From: Streptomyces alanosinicus
GTDB lineage: Bacteria > Actinomycetota > Actinomycetes > Streptomycetales > Streptomycetaceae
NCBI RefSeq assembly: GCF_014650595.1
Contig: NZ_BMVG01000024.1
Location: 43,275 to 107,274 of the forward strand
DNA length: 64,000 nt
Direction of reading: 5' to 3'
The notes under the pieces were generated by a model, which did not search any database, was not told the origin of the DNA, and saw only the letters and a list, made by a program, of their open reading frames with translations. A program made the position numbers and the translations under genes. This document shows positions 1 to 8,334 of the stretch, piece by piece. Every line of letters begins with the position of its first letter. Position 1 is the first letter of the stretch.

Positions 1-945
1 GGCGAGGGTCGGCTGCGGGGCGTCCGGCGCCTCGTAGTCCTCCGCGCGCACCACCCCGAGGACCCGGCGCAGCTCGGTCAGGGCCGCCACCGCGTTCTCC
101 CGGATGGTGACGAACGCCTTCTCCAGCTCCTCCGGCGGGTCCTGGACCCGGTAGGGCGCGGCCTCCGCCTGGATGGCGACCACCGACATGTGATGGGCGA
201 CCACGTCATGCAGCTCGCGGGCGATGGTGGTGCGCTCCTCCAACAGGGTGCGACGGGAGCGTTCGTGCTCGGTCACCGTCTGCTGGGCGGTCACCTCCTG
301 CCGGGCCTCCCGGCGTATGTGCCAGACCGTGACGACCAGCAGGACCAGCGCCGACAGGAACAGCATCGGGCCGGTGTCGGTGGCGTAATCCCGGCCGAAG
401 AGCGCCTCGACGAAGAGGGCGTAGAACGCGGTCAACAGCCACATCCAGGCCGCCGTGCGCGGGCGGGTGCGGATCGCCACGACGGTGAGCACCACCATGT
501 GGGAGATGAAGCTGCTCGGCAGCCACGGCCAGGTGTCCCAGTCGCTGCCGGTGATCGCCGTGGCCGTCGTCGCCGCGAACGACGCCCAGAACGCCGCCGT
601 CGGACGCACCAGGGTCAGCAGCACCGGGGTCAGCGCCAGCAGTGCACGGACGACGGCCCTGAGCCCCGCCTCGTTGTCCGCCATGGCGACCAGGGCCGCG
701 AATCCGCCCGCGGCCGCCACCGTCGCGTGCGGGGCCCAGGCCGCGTACCCCCTGAGGCGGCCGGGCAGTCGGCGGGCGAGCGGGCCGTCCACGGCCGCCA
801 GGGGCAGCGGGCGGTAGGCGAAGGCGTCCTGGAACAGGTCCTGGCGCAGGCCGCGCAGGGCGCCCGCGGCGAGCCGGAACTCCGGGCTGCGCGGCCGGTC
901 GGCCGGGCCCGGCGGTGTCGTCTGCGTGTGCGTCGTCTGGGTCAC
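1..945 (-). CDS. NarL-type sensor histidine kinase, 3' end cut by window edge
   Basis: Sensor kinase of a two-component system, expected to autophosphorylate on His and pass phosphate to a LuxR/NarL-type regulator. The first 315 codons are visible from a GTG at 945. An ATG just upstream is followed at once by a stop codon, so it cannot be the start. The N-terminal half has several hydrophobic membrane segments. The H-box reads ARELHDVVAHHMSV near residue 245 and is followed by the ALTELRRVLGVVR helix; the ATPase domain lies outside the window. It is clearly paralogous to the kinase at 1841-3346. Its 5' region carries an 18-base motif shared with the hydrolase gene at 5793. Partner uncertain: the regulator at 1050-1730 or one beyond the window. 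Confidence 0.88.
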   Translation of the reverse strand, partial: MTQTTHTQTTPPGPADRPRSPEFRLAAGALRGLRQDLFQDAFAYRPLPLAAVDGPLARRLPGRLRGYAAWAPHATVAAAGGFAALVAMADNEAGLRAVVRALLALTPVLLTLVRPTAAFWASFAATTATAITGSDWDTWPWLPSSFISHMVVLTVVAIRTRPRTAAWMWLLTAFYALFVEALFGRDYATDTGPMLFLSALVLLVVTVWHIRREARQEVTAQQTVTEHERSRRTLLEERTTIARELHDVVAHHMSVVAIQAEAAPYRVQDPPEELEKAFVTIRENAVAALTELRRVLGVVRAEDYEAPDAPQPTLA

Positions 946-1011
946 ATACAAAACGGTATGCGCGCAGGCGCGTCGCGGTCGTCCCCTTGCAGAGGGGTCC
1001 TCCCGGGTCCT

Positions 1012-1029
1012 TCTCAGGTACTACGGGTA
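1012..1029 (-). promoter_or_regulatory. Shared 18-base upstream motif, copy 1
   Basis: On the minus strand this reads TACCCGTAGTACCTGAGA. It lies 67-84 bases upstream of the kinase GTG at 945. An identical copy in the same orientation lies upstream of the hydrolase gene starting at 5793. It may be a promoter or an operator for the response regulator encoded between them; that role is inferred from position and identity only. Confidence 0.4.
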
Positions 1030-1049
1030 GCCCCGCAGGTCGGGCGCGG

Positions 1050-1730
1050 TCAGCGGCCGCCGGGGCGGACCAGCCCGGACTCGTAGGCGAAGACCGCCGC
1101 CTGGGTGCGGTCCCTGAGCCCCAGCTTCACCAGGATCCGGCCCACGTGCGTCTTCACGGTCTGCTCGGCCACGACCAGCCGGTCGGCGATCTCCGCGTTC
1201 GACAGGCCCTGCGCGATCAGCGCCAGCACCTCCGTCTCCCGTTCGGTGAGGTCGCCGACGCGCTGCTTGAGCGGGGCCCGGCGGCTGCCGTCCAGTCGGG
1301 AGAACTCGGCGATGAGGCGGCGGGTGACACCGGGAGCGAGCAGGGCGTCACCCGCGGCCACGATCCGTACCGCCTCGGCCAGCTTGTCCGCGGAGGCGTC
1401 CTTGAGCAGAAAGCCGGAGGCCCCGGCCCGCAGCGCCTCGTACACGTACTCGTCCAGGTCGAACGTGGTCAGCACCAGCACCTTCACGGCCGGATACTCG
1501 GCGGTGATCCGGCGGGTCGCCTCGATGCCGCCGAGTTCCGGCATCCGGATGTCCATCAGCACCACGTGCGGGACCAGCTCCGCGGTCTGGGCGATCGCGT
1601 CCACGCCGTCCACCGCCTGCCCGATCACCTCGATGTCGGGCTGGGTGTTGAGCAGCACGGTGAAACCCTGCCGGACCATCTGCTGGTCGTCGGCGATCAG
1701 TACGCGGATGGTGCCGGCACCGCTCGTCAT
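1050..1730 (-). CDS. LuxR/NarL-family two-component response regulator
   Basis: A 226-residue transcription factor with an N-terminal receiver domain (VLIADDQQMVRQG; phospho-acceptor Asp in VVLMDIRMPE near residue 60). The C-terminal HTH begins at LTEREVEVL-like LTERETEVLALIAQGLSNAEIA near residue 160, followed by the recognition helix VKTHVGRIL. Length is normal for the family. It lies downstream of the co-oriented kinase at 1841-3346 and upstream of another kinase ending at the window edge, so either may be its partner. The spacer to the upstream kinase is 110 bases and contains short tandem repeats. Confidence 0.93.
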   Translation of the reverse strand: MTSGAGTIRVLIADDQQMVRQGFTVLLNTQPDIEVIGQAVDGVDAIAQTAELVPHVVLMDIRMPELGGIEATRRITAEYPAVKVLVLTTFDLDEYVYEALRAGASGFLLKDASADKLAEAVRIVAAGDALLAPGVTRRLIAEFSRLDGSRRAPLKQRVGDLTERETEVLALIAQGLSNAEIADRLVVAEQTVKTHVGRILVKLGLRDRTQAAVFAYESGLVRPGGR

Positions 1731-1770
1731 GGGACCTGTTCTCCTGTCGGGGCTTGTCAGCTGTGCGGAT

Positions 1771-1810
1771 CGGATACACGGAATCGGATACAGGGAATCG
1801 GATACGAGGA
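1771..1810. repeat. 14-base tandem repeat between kinase and regulator genes
   Basis: Two 14-base units, cggatacacggaat and cggatacagggaat, plus a partial third unit, lie between the stop of the kinase gene and the start of the regulator gene. Further GGAT(C)CGGAT words flank them. Function unknown; possible operator array or slippage product. Confidence 0.6.
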
Positions 1811-1840
1811 CCGGATCCGAAGAAAGGGCGAAGGCCCAGG

Positions 1841-3346
1841 TCAGGACGGTGAGGGGGGTGAGGGCTCGGGCGGCTCGGGGGCGGCTCCCCTCGGCAGGAA
1901 CGCCGTCACCACGAACCCGCCGGTCCGGGACGGCTTCGCCTCGACCTGTCCGCCCAGCATCGCCGCGCGCTCCCGCATGCCCAGCAGGCCGTGGCCGCTG
2001 CCCGGGGACGGCGGGACCGGACGGCTGGGACGCGAGTTGGAGACGCTCAGGTATATGCCGCCGGGGAGGTGGGCGATGTCCACGCGGACCTTCGCTCCCG
2101 GCGCGTGCCGCAGGACGTTGCTCAGGGCCTCCTGGACGATCCGGTACGCGGACAGCTCCACGCCCGGTGAGTAGCCGTGCGGGTCGCCCTCCTCGGCCTT
2201 CACCACGTCCAGGCCGGCCGCCCTGGTGTTCTCCAGCAGGGAGTCCAGCCGGGCGAGGTTGGGCTGCGGGGCGTGGGGAGCCGCTCCGGTGCCGGGCGCG
2301 GACACGCCCGGGGAGTCCTCGACGGCCTCCGGTTCGTCCGGGCTCTCCGAACGCAGCACTCCGAGCACCCGACGCAGCTCGGTCAGGGCCTCCAGCGCGT
2401 TGTTGCGGATGCCCGTGAGGTTCTCCTTCAGCTCGTCCGAGGGGTTCTCGACCAGGTGGGGGGCCACCTGGGCCTGGATGGAGATCACCGACATGTGGTG
2501 GGCGACCACGTCATGCAGTTCCCGGGCGATACGGCTGCGCTCCTCCAGCAGGGTGCGGCGGGCCCGCTCCTCCGCGGTGATCGTCGTCTGCTGGACCAGT
2601 TCTGTTCGGGCCACGCTGCGGCTGCGCAGGGCGACACCGATGACGGCGGCGACGGCGAACAGGGCCAGGGCGGCGGGCCCCGTCGGGGAGTAGTAGAGCG
2701 CTCCGATGCCGCCTTCGACGACGAAGGTCGCGAGGGCGGTCGCGGCGAACGCGGCGACGGTGCCGCGGGGGCGTACGCGCAGGGCGAGGAGCAGGATCAC
2801 GGCCATGTGGGCGATCAGTACGGGCGGCGACCAGGGCCAGTTGGGGCTGGAGAGCCGCATCGTGGCGATGTTCTGCCGGGCCAGCAGCGCGGTGGCGACG
2901 GCCGCGGCCAGGGACAGCGCCCACGCGGGGACCGGCCGCCACAGCGCCAGGAGGATGGCGAGGCCCTGCAGCAGTGCGCTCGGCAGCGCTACGGCGAGGG
3001 TGAAGCCATAGTCGTCGGACAGCTCCTCGGTGCCGGCCCCGGCGATACCGAGGGCCAGGTAGAAGACGACGAGATAGGTGAGCAGACGCAGCCAGCGGTA
3101 CTTCGAGAACGGGGGTGACTGGGAGGACGGGACCTCGCCCAGCCAGGCGCCCAGGCGGGCGGCCCGGGACCGGGCGACCGGACCGGTCTCGGCATCGGTA
3201 TCGACCCCGGGATCAACCTCGTTGCCGGTGTCGTGCTCGGCCTCGGACGAGGTCCGGGAGGCAGGTGAGGTCACGCGCCCGGCGTCACCGGAACGGCCGG
3301 TCGGGTTCTCGGGGTCCGCGGACATCACGGACGTAACTCTAGGCAT
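1841..3346 (-). CDS. NarL-type membrane sensor histidine kinase
   Basis: A 501-residue sensor kinase. Residues 1-80 are a hydrophilic Pro/Thr/Glu-rich cytosolic tail, then come several membrane helices, then the dimerisation/phosphoacceptor region ARELHDVVAHHMSVIS near residue 278. The HATPase domain shows an N-box (VQEALSNVLRH) and a G-box (GHGLLGMRER) and ends in a proline-rich tail. No large extracellular sensor domain is evident, so the signal probably acts through the membrane helices. Its start overlaps the end of the acyltransferase gene by 8 bases, indicating translational coupling. The downstream regulator at 1050-1730 is the likely partner. Confidence 0.92.
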   Translation of the reverse strand: MPRVTSVMSADPENPTGRSGDAGRVTSPASRTSSEAEHDTGNEVDPGVDTDAETGPVARSRAARLGAWLGEVPSSQSPPFSKYRWLRLLTYLVVFYLALGIAGAGTEELSDDYGFTLAVALPSALLQGLAILLALWRPVPAWALSLAAAVATALLARQNIATMRLSSPNWPWSPPVLIAHMAVILLLALRVRPRGTVAAFAATALATFVVEGGIGALYYSPTGPAALALFAVAAVIGVALRSRSVARTELVQQTTITAEERARRTLLEERSRIARELHDVVAHHMSVISIQAQVAPHLVENPSDELKENLTGIRNNALEALTELRRVLGVLRSESPDEPEAVEDSPGVSAPGTGAAPHAPQPNLARLDSLLENTRAAGLDVVKAEEGDPHGYSPGVELSAYRIVQEALSNVLRHAPGAKVRVDIAHLPGGIYLSVSNSRPSRPVPPSPGSGHGLLGMRERAAMLGGQVEAKPSRTGGFVVTAFLPRGAAPEPPEPSPPSPS

Positions 3347-4691
3347 GGCGCGAGGACCTCGCTGAGGGGATATGACGGCGGATCACCTGCGAGGCGCGGT
3401 TCCGGCGGCGGGCGGGGCCCTGCTCGTGGTGCCGGAAGGCCGTCCAGCACAGGGCCAGGGCCAGCGCGAAGACGGGCAGCCACAGCAGCCGGGACGCCGC
3501 CCAACCCAGGGAGTCCGGTGCGGTGTGCAGGCCGGGCAGCCGGCCGGCCAGCAGGCCCATGGCCGTCGTGGCCATCATGGCCGTCTGGTGCCACAGGAAG
3601 ATCGTCATCGCGGAGAGATTGACGAAGGCGATCACCGCCCAGGCCAGGGGCCGGGCCAGGGCGCGGCGCAGCCGGTCGCGGAGCAGGAGGGCGAGGCCGC
3701 ACTGCGCCAGGCCGAAGGTGACGGCCGCCAGGGTCGGCGGGTTGAGGTTGGATATCGCCGCTCCGGGGACACCCACCATGGACGCCGGGTAGCCCGCGCA
3801 GGTGATGAGCAGGGCCGTGGCCGCTGTGCCCCCGAGCAGCAGGACCCAGGCCGAGCGGCGGCTGCGCAGCTCGCCCCGGGCCCAGGCGGCGCCCAGGGTG
3901 TACGGGACCAGCCAGCCCGCCACCAGATTCACCCAGCCGAGCCAGGACGGGCCGAGATGCAGGCCGAAGCGCAGGACGTCCACATGCAGGACGACGACGA
4001 ACGGCCACAGCGGGTTGAGGCGCGCGACGAGCGGGGTGAGGGCCGTGAGCCCCGCGAAGACCAGCAGGAACCACAGCGGGGACAGCGCCAGCTTCACCAG
4101 CGTCTGGACCGTGGCCATGGGCGCGCCGACGAGGAGGAGGGCCACGGCGGCCACGGACCACAGAGCGAGCAACGCGGCCACCGGACGCAGCAGCCGGGTC
4201 AGCCGAGCCCGCAGCCAGCGGGCATAGCCGTCGCCCCGGGCGCGGGCCGAGGCCAGACTGCACGTCGCCACCTGGCCGCCCACCAGGAAGAACACGGCCA
4301 GTGTCTGGAAGAGCCAGGAGATCGGGGCCAGCCAGGGCATGTGCTGCAGCGGGCTCACCGTGCTGAGACCGCCGTCCCGCGCGACCAGCGCCGTCACCAG
4401 CCAGTGGCCGAGGACGACACCGAGGATCGCGAACGCGCGCAGCGCGTCGATCGCCCGGTCCCGGGACGCGGGAGTGGCGGCGTCGACCTGCCGGGCGCCC
4501 CGGCGCAGGGCGTGCAGGGCGGTGGCGGGGGTGAGGGCTGCGCGCGTGCGGAGCGGGGCGGTCGGGGTCGTGGGCGGGGTGGGAGCGAAGGCGGCGGTCC
4601 GGGCGGCGTGACGAAAGGTACGGGTGGTGTGACGAGGGGTGCGGGTGGTGTGACGAGGGGTGCGGCGGATGCTTGCGATCTGCTCAGACAC
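3339..4691 (-). CDS. Acyltransferase-3-like integral membrane protein
   Basis: A 450-residue protein with about ten hydrophobic segments. It matches the acyltransferase-3 (OafA-like) fold in overall pattern: DRAIDALRAFAILGVVLGHWLV near residue 80 contains the RAFAILGVVLGH signature around the catalytic His. These enzymes usually acylate sugars or envelope lipids. The first 60 residues are a basic Pro/His/Thr/Arg-rich tail with near repeats of TPRHTTR. GTG start at 4691; the gene overlaps the stop of the upstream hydrolase gene by 8 bases and its own end overlaps the kinase start, so hydrolase, acyltransferase and kinase look like one operon. Substrate unknown. Confidence 0.82.
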   Translation of the reverse strand: MSEQIASIRRTPRHTTRTPRHTTRTFRHAARTAAFAPTPPTTPTAPLRTRAALTPATALHALRRGARQVDAATPASRDRAIDALRAFAILGVVLGHWLVTALVARDGGLSTVSPLQHMPWLAPISWLFQTLAVFFLVGGQVATCSLASARARGDGYARWLRARLTRLLRPVAALLALWSVAAVALLLVGAPMATVQTLVKLALSPLWFLLVFAGLTALTPLVARLNPLWPFVVVLHVDVLRFGLHLGPSWLGWVNLVAGWLVPYTLGAAWARGELRSRRSAWVLLLGGTAATALLITCAGYPASMVGVPGAAISNLNPPTLAAVTFGLAQCGLALLLRDRLRRALARPLAWAVIAFVNLSAMTIFLWHQTAMMATTAMGLLAGRLPGLHTAPDSLGWAASRLLWLPVFALALALCWTAFRHHEQGPARRRNRASQVIRRHIPSARSSRHA

Positions 4692-5793
4692 GGGTCACCT
4701 CAGAGGTCTCGCCGAGGGTGATCCGGGCCAGGTTGGCGAGGGAGGCCGAGCCCGGGGTGAAGTAGTCGCTGTGGCCGGCGCCGGCCGCGTCGAAGACCCG
4801 GGCGCCGAAGGCGTGCGAGACCGGGTCTGCGCCGAAGCCGACGGTCGTGCCGAAGAGGGTGGCGCTGGTGTGCGGGATGTGCCGGATCCAGTCGTCGCTG
4901 CCGCGGGCCGCCCAGATGCGGGCGTTGCTGTGCAGGGCCGCGGCGGAGTCCGCGCCGGTGCCGGGGCTGCCGACCAGGGCGATGTCGTCGGCGGCCAGGC
5001 CGGCGGCGGCTCGCCCGCAGACGACCGTGCCGTAGGAGTGGCACAGCACCGAGAGATGGGCCCGCGGCTTGGTCGCGGCGCGCAGCTCGCTGACGAAGGC
5101 GCGCAGCCGGGGAGCGGCCTCGTCGGCGCGGGACGTCGTGGTCACCGTGGTGCTGACCGTGGCCGGCGTTTCGTAGCCCAGCCAGGAGATGACGGCGACG
5201 GTGGTGCCGTGGGGTGCGCGGTGGGTGAGGTCTCCGTACAGCGCCGCGGCGGCCTTGTGGAAGCGGGCGTAGGTGTCCAGGGAGGTGTCCGAGCCGGGGA
5301 CCAGGACCGCGATGTGGTCGGCGCGGGCGAGGTCACCGAGGACCTCCGTGGCCTGGCCGGAGCCTCGGCCGTCGAAGGTGAGGAGGTTGCGGGACGGGGC
5401 GGCCAGGGCCTGGTCGGCGGCGGCGCGCCGGGGGTCGCCGTGCGCGGCGGCCATGCGGGCGGCGCGGGTGGCGTCGGCGCGGTTGGCCTCGTAGGTGGTG
5501 TGCAGGGTGGTGGCGGTGAGCGGGGGGAGCGTCGCCGGAGCGGGGGCCGGGATCTGGGGGCGGGCGGCGCCGGAGAGAGGGACGGCGACGGCCGCGGTGA
5601 GGAGGGCGGCGAGGAAGGTGCGGCGCCATCTCTGGGTGCGGGTGCCGTGGGGCGGCGTGCGGGTGCCGTGGGGCGCGGGGCGGGTGCTGTGGGGCGGGGT
5701 GCGGGTGCTGTGGGGCGCGATCGCCGCCCGCGGCTGCGGGTCCTTGGAGAGGGAAACGGCTGCGCCGGAGGAGAGCGTGGAAGCGTGGCCCAT
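4684..5793 (-). CDS. Secreted or anchored alpha/beta hydrolase (DUF1023-like)
   Basis: A 369-residue protein from the ATG at 5793, chosen because AAAGGAA lies about 8 bases upstream; an ATG at 5823 is also possible. A basic Pro/His/Thr/Arg-rich N-terminus with repeated PHSTR/PHGTR units precedes a hydrophobic segment (FLAALLTAAVAVPLSGAA), so export or anchoring is likely. The hydrolase domain shows the nucleophile elbow VLCHSYGTVVCG, a candidate acid in ARGSDDW and the catalytic His in GHSDYF, typical of the actinobacterial DUF1023 alpha/beta hydrolases. Substrate unknown. First gene of the probable operon running left to the two-component genes. Confidence 0.82.
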   Translation of the reverse strand: MGHASTLSSGAAVSLSKDPQPRAAIAPHSTRTPPHSTRPAPHGTRTPPHGTRTQRWRRTFLAALLTAAVAVPLSGAARPQIPAPAPATLPPLTATTLHTTYEANRADATRAARMAAAHGDPRRAAADQALAAPSRNLLTFDGRGSGQATEVLGDLARADHIAVLVPGSDTSLDTYARFHKAAAALYGDLTHRAPHGTTVAVISWLGYETPATVSTTVTTTSRADEAAPRLRAFVSELRAATKPRAHLSVLCHSYGTVVCGRAAAGLAADDIALVGSPGTGADSAAALHSNARIWAARGSDDWIRHIPHTSATLFGTTVGFGADPVSHAFGARVFDAAGAGHSDYFTPGSASLANLARITLGETSEVTRV

Positions 5794-5900
5794 GGTCGGG
5801 TTCCTTTCAGATCGCCCGGCCATCGGGCTTCTCTGACAAGGAAATTAGGGACCGGAGCCTGTCGTCGGCGTCCCGCCATGGAGCTGTCCTGCGGGGTAGC

Positions 5901-5918
5901 TCTCAGGTACTACGGGTA
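5901..5918 (-). promoter_or_regulatory. Shared 18-base upstream motif, copy 2
   Basis: Identical and co-oriented with the motif at 1012-1029. It lies 108-125 bases upstream of the hydrolase start at 5793, consistent with a common promoter or operator at the head of each transcription unit in this cluster. Confidence 0.4.
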
Positions 5919-5969
5919 TGACCGGGGCCGGCTTCCCCCAGGGACAGGCCTCCTCCAGGGACAGGCCCG

Positions 5970-6905
5970 TCACCACGCCAGCTGTGCGATCTCCTCCGCC
6001 ACCACCGCGCACGCGTCGGCCGCCGGGTCGATCAGGGGGAAGTGTCCCACGTCCTCCAGCAGCGTCAGCCCGGCCACCTCGCCCGCCTTCGCCGCCTCCT
6101 CCGCGTACGACTCGGCCACCGCCTGCGGCACCACCAGGTCCGAACGCCCCTGGACGAGCGTCGTCGCGATGCCGGTCGGCAGGAGCAGAACGGGGTCGGT
6201 GTAGGGGCGGCGCTCCGCGAACGTGCCGTGGCCGCCGAGGAGTTGCAGGCTCGCGTTGCCGCACACGTCCAGCTTCTCCGCCACCTCGAAGTCCGCGATC
6301 GGGGCGAGGGCGACGACGCCGCGCAGCCGGGCCGGCTGCTGGGTGCGCCAGGCGCAGTCCGCGGGCAGGACATGGCGGGCCGCGGCCCACAGGGCGAGAT
6401 GGCCGCCGGCGGAGTGGCCGGTGAGGACGGTACGGCGCGGGTCGGCCTGCGGGAGCGCCTCGCGGACGAGGGCGGGCAGCGCGTCCAGGGCGGCCGTGAT
6501 GTCGTCGAAGGTGTCGGGCCAGCGACCGGCCGCAGGGGTCACGGAGGCCACGGGGGCCACGGAGGTGCTGCCGCCCGCGTCCCGCGCGTCTCCCTCGGTC
6601 TGCCCGGGGATCAGGGGCTCGCCGCCGCGCCGGTACTCGACGTTGGCCACCGCGAAGCCCCTGCGGGCCAGATAGTCCGCGAAGGGGGTGATGTGACGGC
6701 GGTCGTAGCGGGCGCGCCAGGCGCCGCCGTGCAGGACCACCACCAGGGGGACGGAGGCGTCCGAGGCGGTGCGGGGGGCGTAGAAGTCGATCACCTGGTC
6801 GGGGTGGGTGCCGTACGCGGCGGTGGCATCGGGGTCGACCGGGGGGTGCGAGAAGGCCGACTCCTCTTCGGCGGCGGCGCGGGCTGCTGCGGCGGCGTCC
6901 GGCAT
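5970..6905 (-). CDS. Alpha/beta hydrolase, probable kynurenine formamidase
   Basis: A 311-residue alpha/beta hydrolase. ATG 6905 was chosen over an upstream start at 7100 because GAGAGG sits 8-9 bases before it and the upstream extension has no domain character. The oxyanion motif is LVVVLHGGAWR, the nucleophile elbow is LTGHSAGGHLAL, an acidic region follows in GRSDLVVP and the final His is in EDVGHFPLI. The HGGxW motif and position downstream of tryptophan dioxygenase and kynureninase suggest it hydrolyses N-formylkynurenine to kynurenine. That role is inferred; other esterases share this motif. A hairpin at 7050-7079 separates it from kynU, so it may have its own promoter. Confidence 0.75.
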   Translation of the reverse strand: MPDAAAAARAAAEEESAFSHPPVDPDATAAYGTHPDQVIDFYAPRTASDASVPLVVVLHGGAWRARYDRRHITPFADYLARRGFAVANVEYRRGGEPLIPGQTEGDARDAGGSTSVAPVASVTPAAGRWPDTFDDITAALDALPALVREALPQADPRRTVLTGHSAGGHLALWAAARHVLPADCAWRTQQPARLRGVVALAPIADFEVAEKLDVCGNASLQLLGGHGTFAERRPYTDPVLLLPTGIATTLVQGRSDLVVPQAVAESYAEEAAKAGEVAGLTLLEDVGHFPLIDPAADACAVVAEEIAQLAW

Positions 6906-7049
6906 GCTCCAACCTCTCAGCGACGGAACGTGTTTGGCGGGTGGCGGACCAGGTGAGGGATTTCCGTTCGCCGTTGGCGGGACGGTATCAGGCCGGTGGC
7001 AGGCAAGGGCATGGGGATGTGACACAGGGTCAGGGACAAACGGTTCTGT

Positions 7050-7079
7050 ACGGGGCCGGGCGACACCGCCCGGCCCCGT
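7050..7079 (-). terminator. Hairpin downstream of kynU
   Basis: A perfect 13-base stem (ACGGGGCCGGGCG with its complement) around a 4-base loop, 44 bases beyond the kynU stop. Probable terminator or attenuator between kynU and the formamidase-like gene. Confidence 0.7.
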
Positions 7080-7111
7080 CACCCGTGCAGGACCCGTCAC
7101 CCGTGCAGGAC
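7076..7111. repeat. 18-base tandem duplication
   Basis: Two exact tandem copies of ccgtcacccgtgcaggac between the kynU stop and the hairpin. They overlap the last bases of the hairpin arm. Probably a slippage duplication. Confidence 0.7.
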
Positions 7112-7122
7112 CCGCCCCCTGG

Positions 7123-8334
7123 CTACGCCAGCTCCTCGCCCAGGATCCGGGCCGCCCGCTCGGTCTCGGCGAAGCCGACGTACAGCGGGGTGAAGCCGAA
7201 GCGGAGGACGTCGGGATGGCGGAAGTCGCCGACGACGCCCCGGGCGATCAGCCGGCCCATCACCTCGCCGGCGTCCGGGCAGCGCAGGGCGATCTGGCTG
7301 CCGCGCTCCTCATGCCGTTCCGGAGTCACGCACTCCACGCGCCCCGGCTCGGTGTACGCCCGCACACAGCGCAGGAAGAAGTCCGTCAGCGCGAGGGACT
7401 TGGCGCGTACGGCGGAGACCCGGACGCCGTCCCAGACGTTCAGGGCCGCCTCCAGGGCCAGCATGGACAGGATGTCCGGGGTGCCCACGCGGCCCCGCGG
7501 CGCGCCCGGCGCCGGGGCGTACGACGGGCTCATGCCGAAGGGGTCGGTATGGGAGTTCCAGCCGGGCAGCGGGGAGTCGAAGCGGGGTTGCAGCTCCTCT
7601 CGGACGTAGAGGTACGCCGGTGCACCCGGGCCGCCGTTCAGGTATTTGTAGGTGCAGCCGACCGCCAGGTCGACCCCGTGCTCGTCCAGGCCCACCTCCA
7701 GCGCGCCCGCGCTGTGGCACAGGTCCCACACCGCGAGGGCGCCCGCGGCGTGGACGGCGGCCGTCAGGGACGGCAGGTCGTGCAGCCGGCCGGTGCGGTA
7801 GTCGACGTGGTTGAGCAGGACCGCCGCCGTACGGTCGCCCAGGGCGGCGGGCACCTCGGACGGGGTCACCCTGCGCAGGGTGCGGCCGGTCATACGGGCC
7901 GCCGACTCGGCGATGTAGCCGTCCGTGGGGAAGGTCGTGGCGTCGACCAGGATCTCGGTCCGGTCCTCGCCCGCCATCCGCACCGCCGCCACAAGTGCCT
8001 TGAAAACATTGACACTTGTGGAGTCGCCCACGACGATCTGCCCGGCCGCCGCGCCCACCAGCGGGGCGATCCGGTCGCCGATCCGCTCGGGCGCGGTCCA
8101 CCAGCCGCTCTCCTCCCAGGAGCGGATGCGCAGTTCGCCCCACTGGCGGCGGACCACGTCGGCCACCCGGTCGGGGACCTGCGCGGGGAGCGCGCCGAGC
8201 GAGTTGCCGTCCAGATAGACCACCGCGGCGTCAGCCGCGTGACCGGACGCGGTGTCGAGTACGAAGCGGTCCCTGAGCGATGCCAGCTCGTCCGCCGCGT
8301 CCAGCTTCTCGGCCTGCAGCGCCAGCTCAGACAT
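7123..8334 (-). CDS. kynU: Kynureninase
   Basis: A 403-residue PLP-dependent hydrolase that cleaves kynurenine to anthranilate and alanine. ATG 8334 begins MSELALQAEKLDAADELASL. Family features: FVLDTASG and VYLDGNSLGALP near the N-terminus, the GDSTSVNVFKAL phosphate-binding region, HVDYRTGRLHDLP, WDLCHSAGALEV, and the PLP lysine in VGCTYKYLNGGPGAP near residue 225. Its start overlaps the tryptophan dioxygenase stop by 8 bases, so the two are translationally coupled. Anthranilate may feed tryptophan recycling or secondary metabolism. Confidence 0.95.
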   Translation of the reverse strand: MSELALQAEKLDAADELASLRDRFVLDTASGHAADAAVVYLDGNSLGALPAQVPDRVADVVRRQWGELRIRSWEESGWWTAPERIGDRIAPLVGAAAGQIVVGDSTSVNVFKALVAAVRMAGEDRTEILVDATTFPTDGYIAESAARMTGRTLRRVTPSEVPAALGDRTAAVLLNHVDYRTGRLHDLPSLTAAVHAAGALAVWDLCHSAGALEVGLDEHGVDLAVGCTYKYLNGGPGAPAYLYVREELQPRFDSPLPGWNSHTDPFGMSPSYAPAPGAPRGRVGTPDILSMLALEAALNVWDGVRVSAVRAKSLALTDFFLRCVRAYTEPGRVECVTPERHEERGSQIALRCPDAGEVMGRLIARGVVGDFRHPDVLRFGFTPLYVGFAETERAARILGEELA

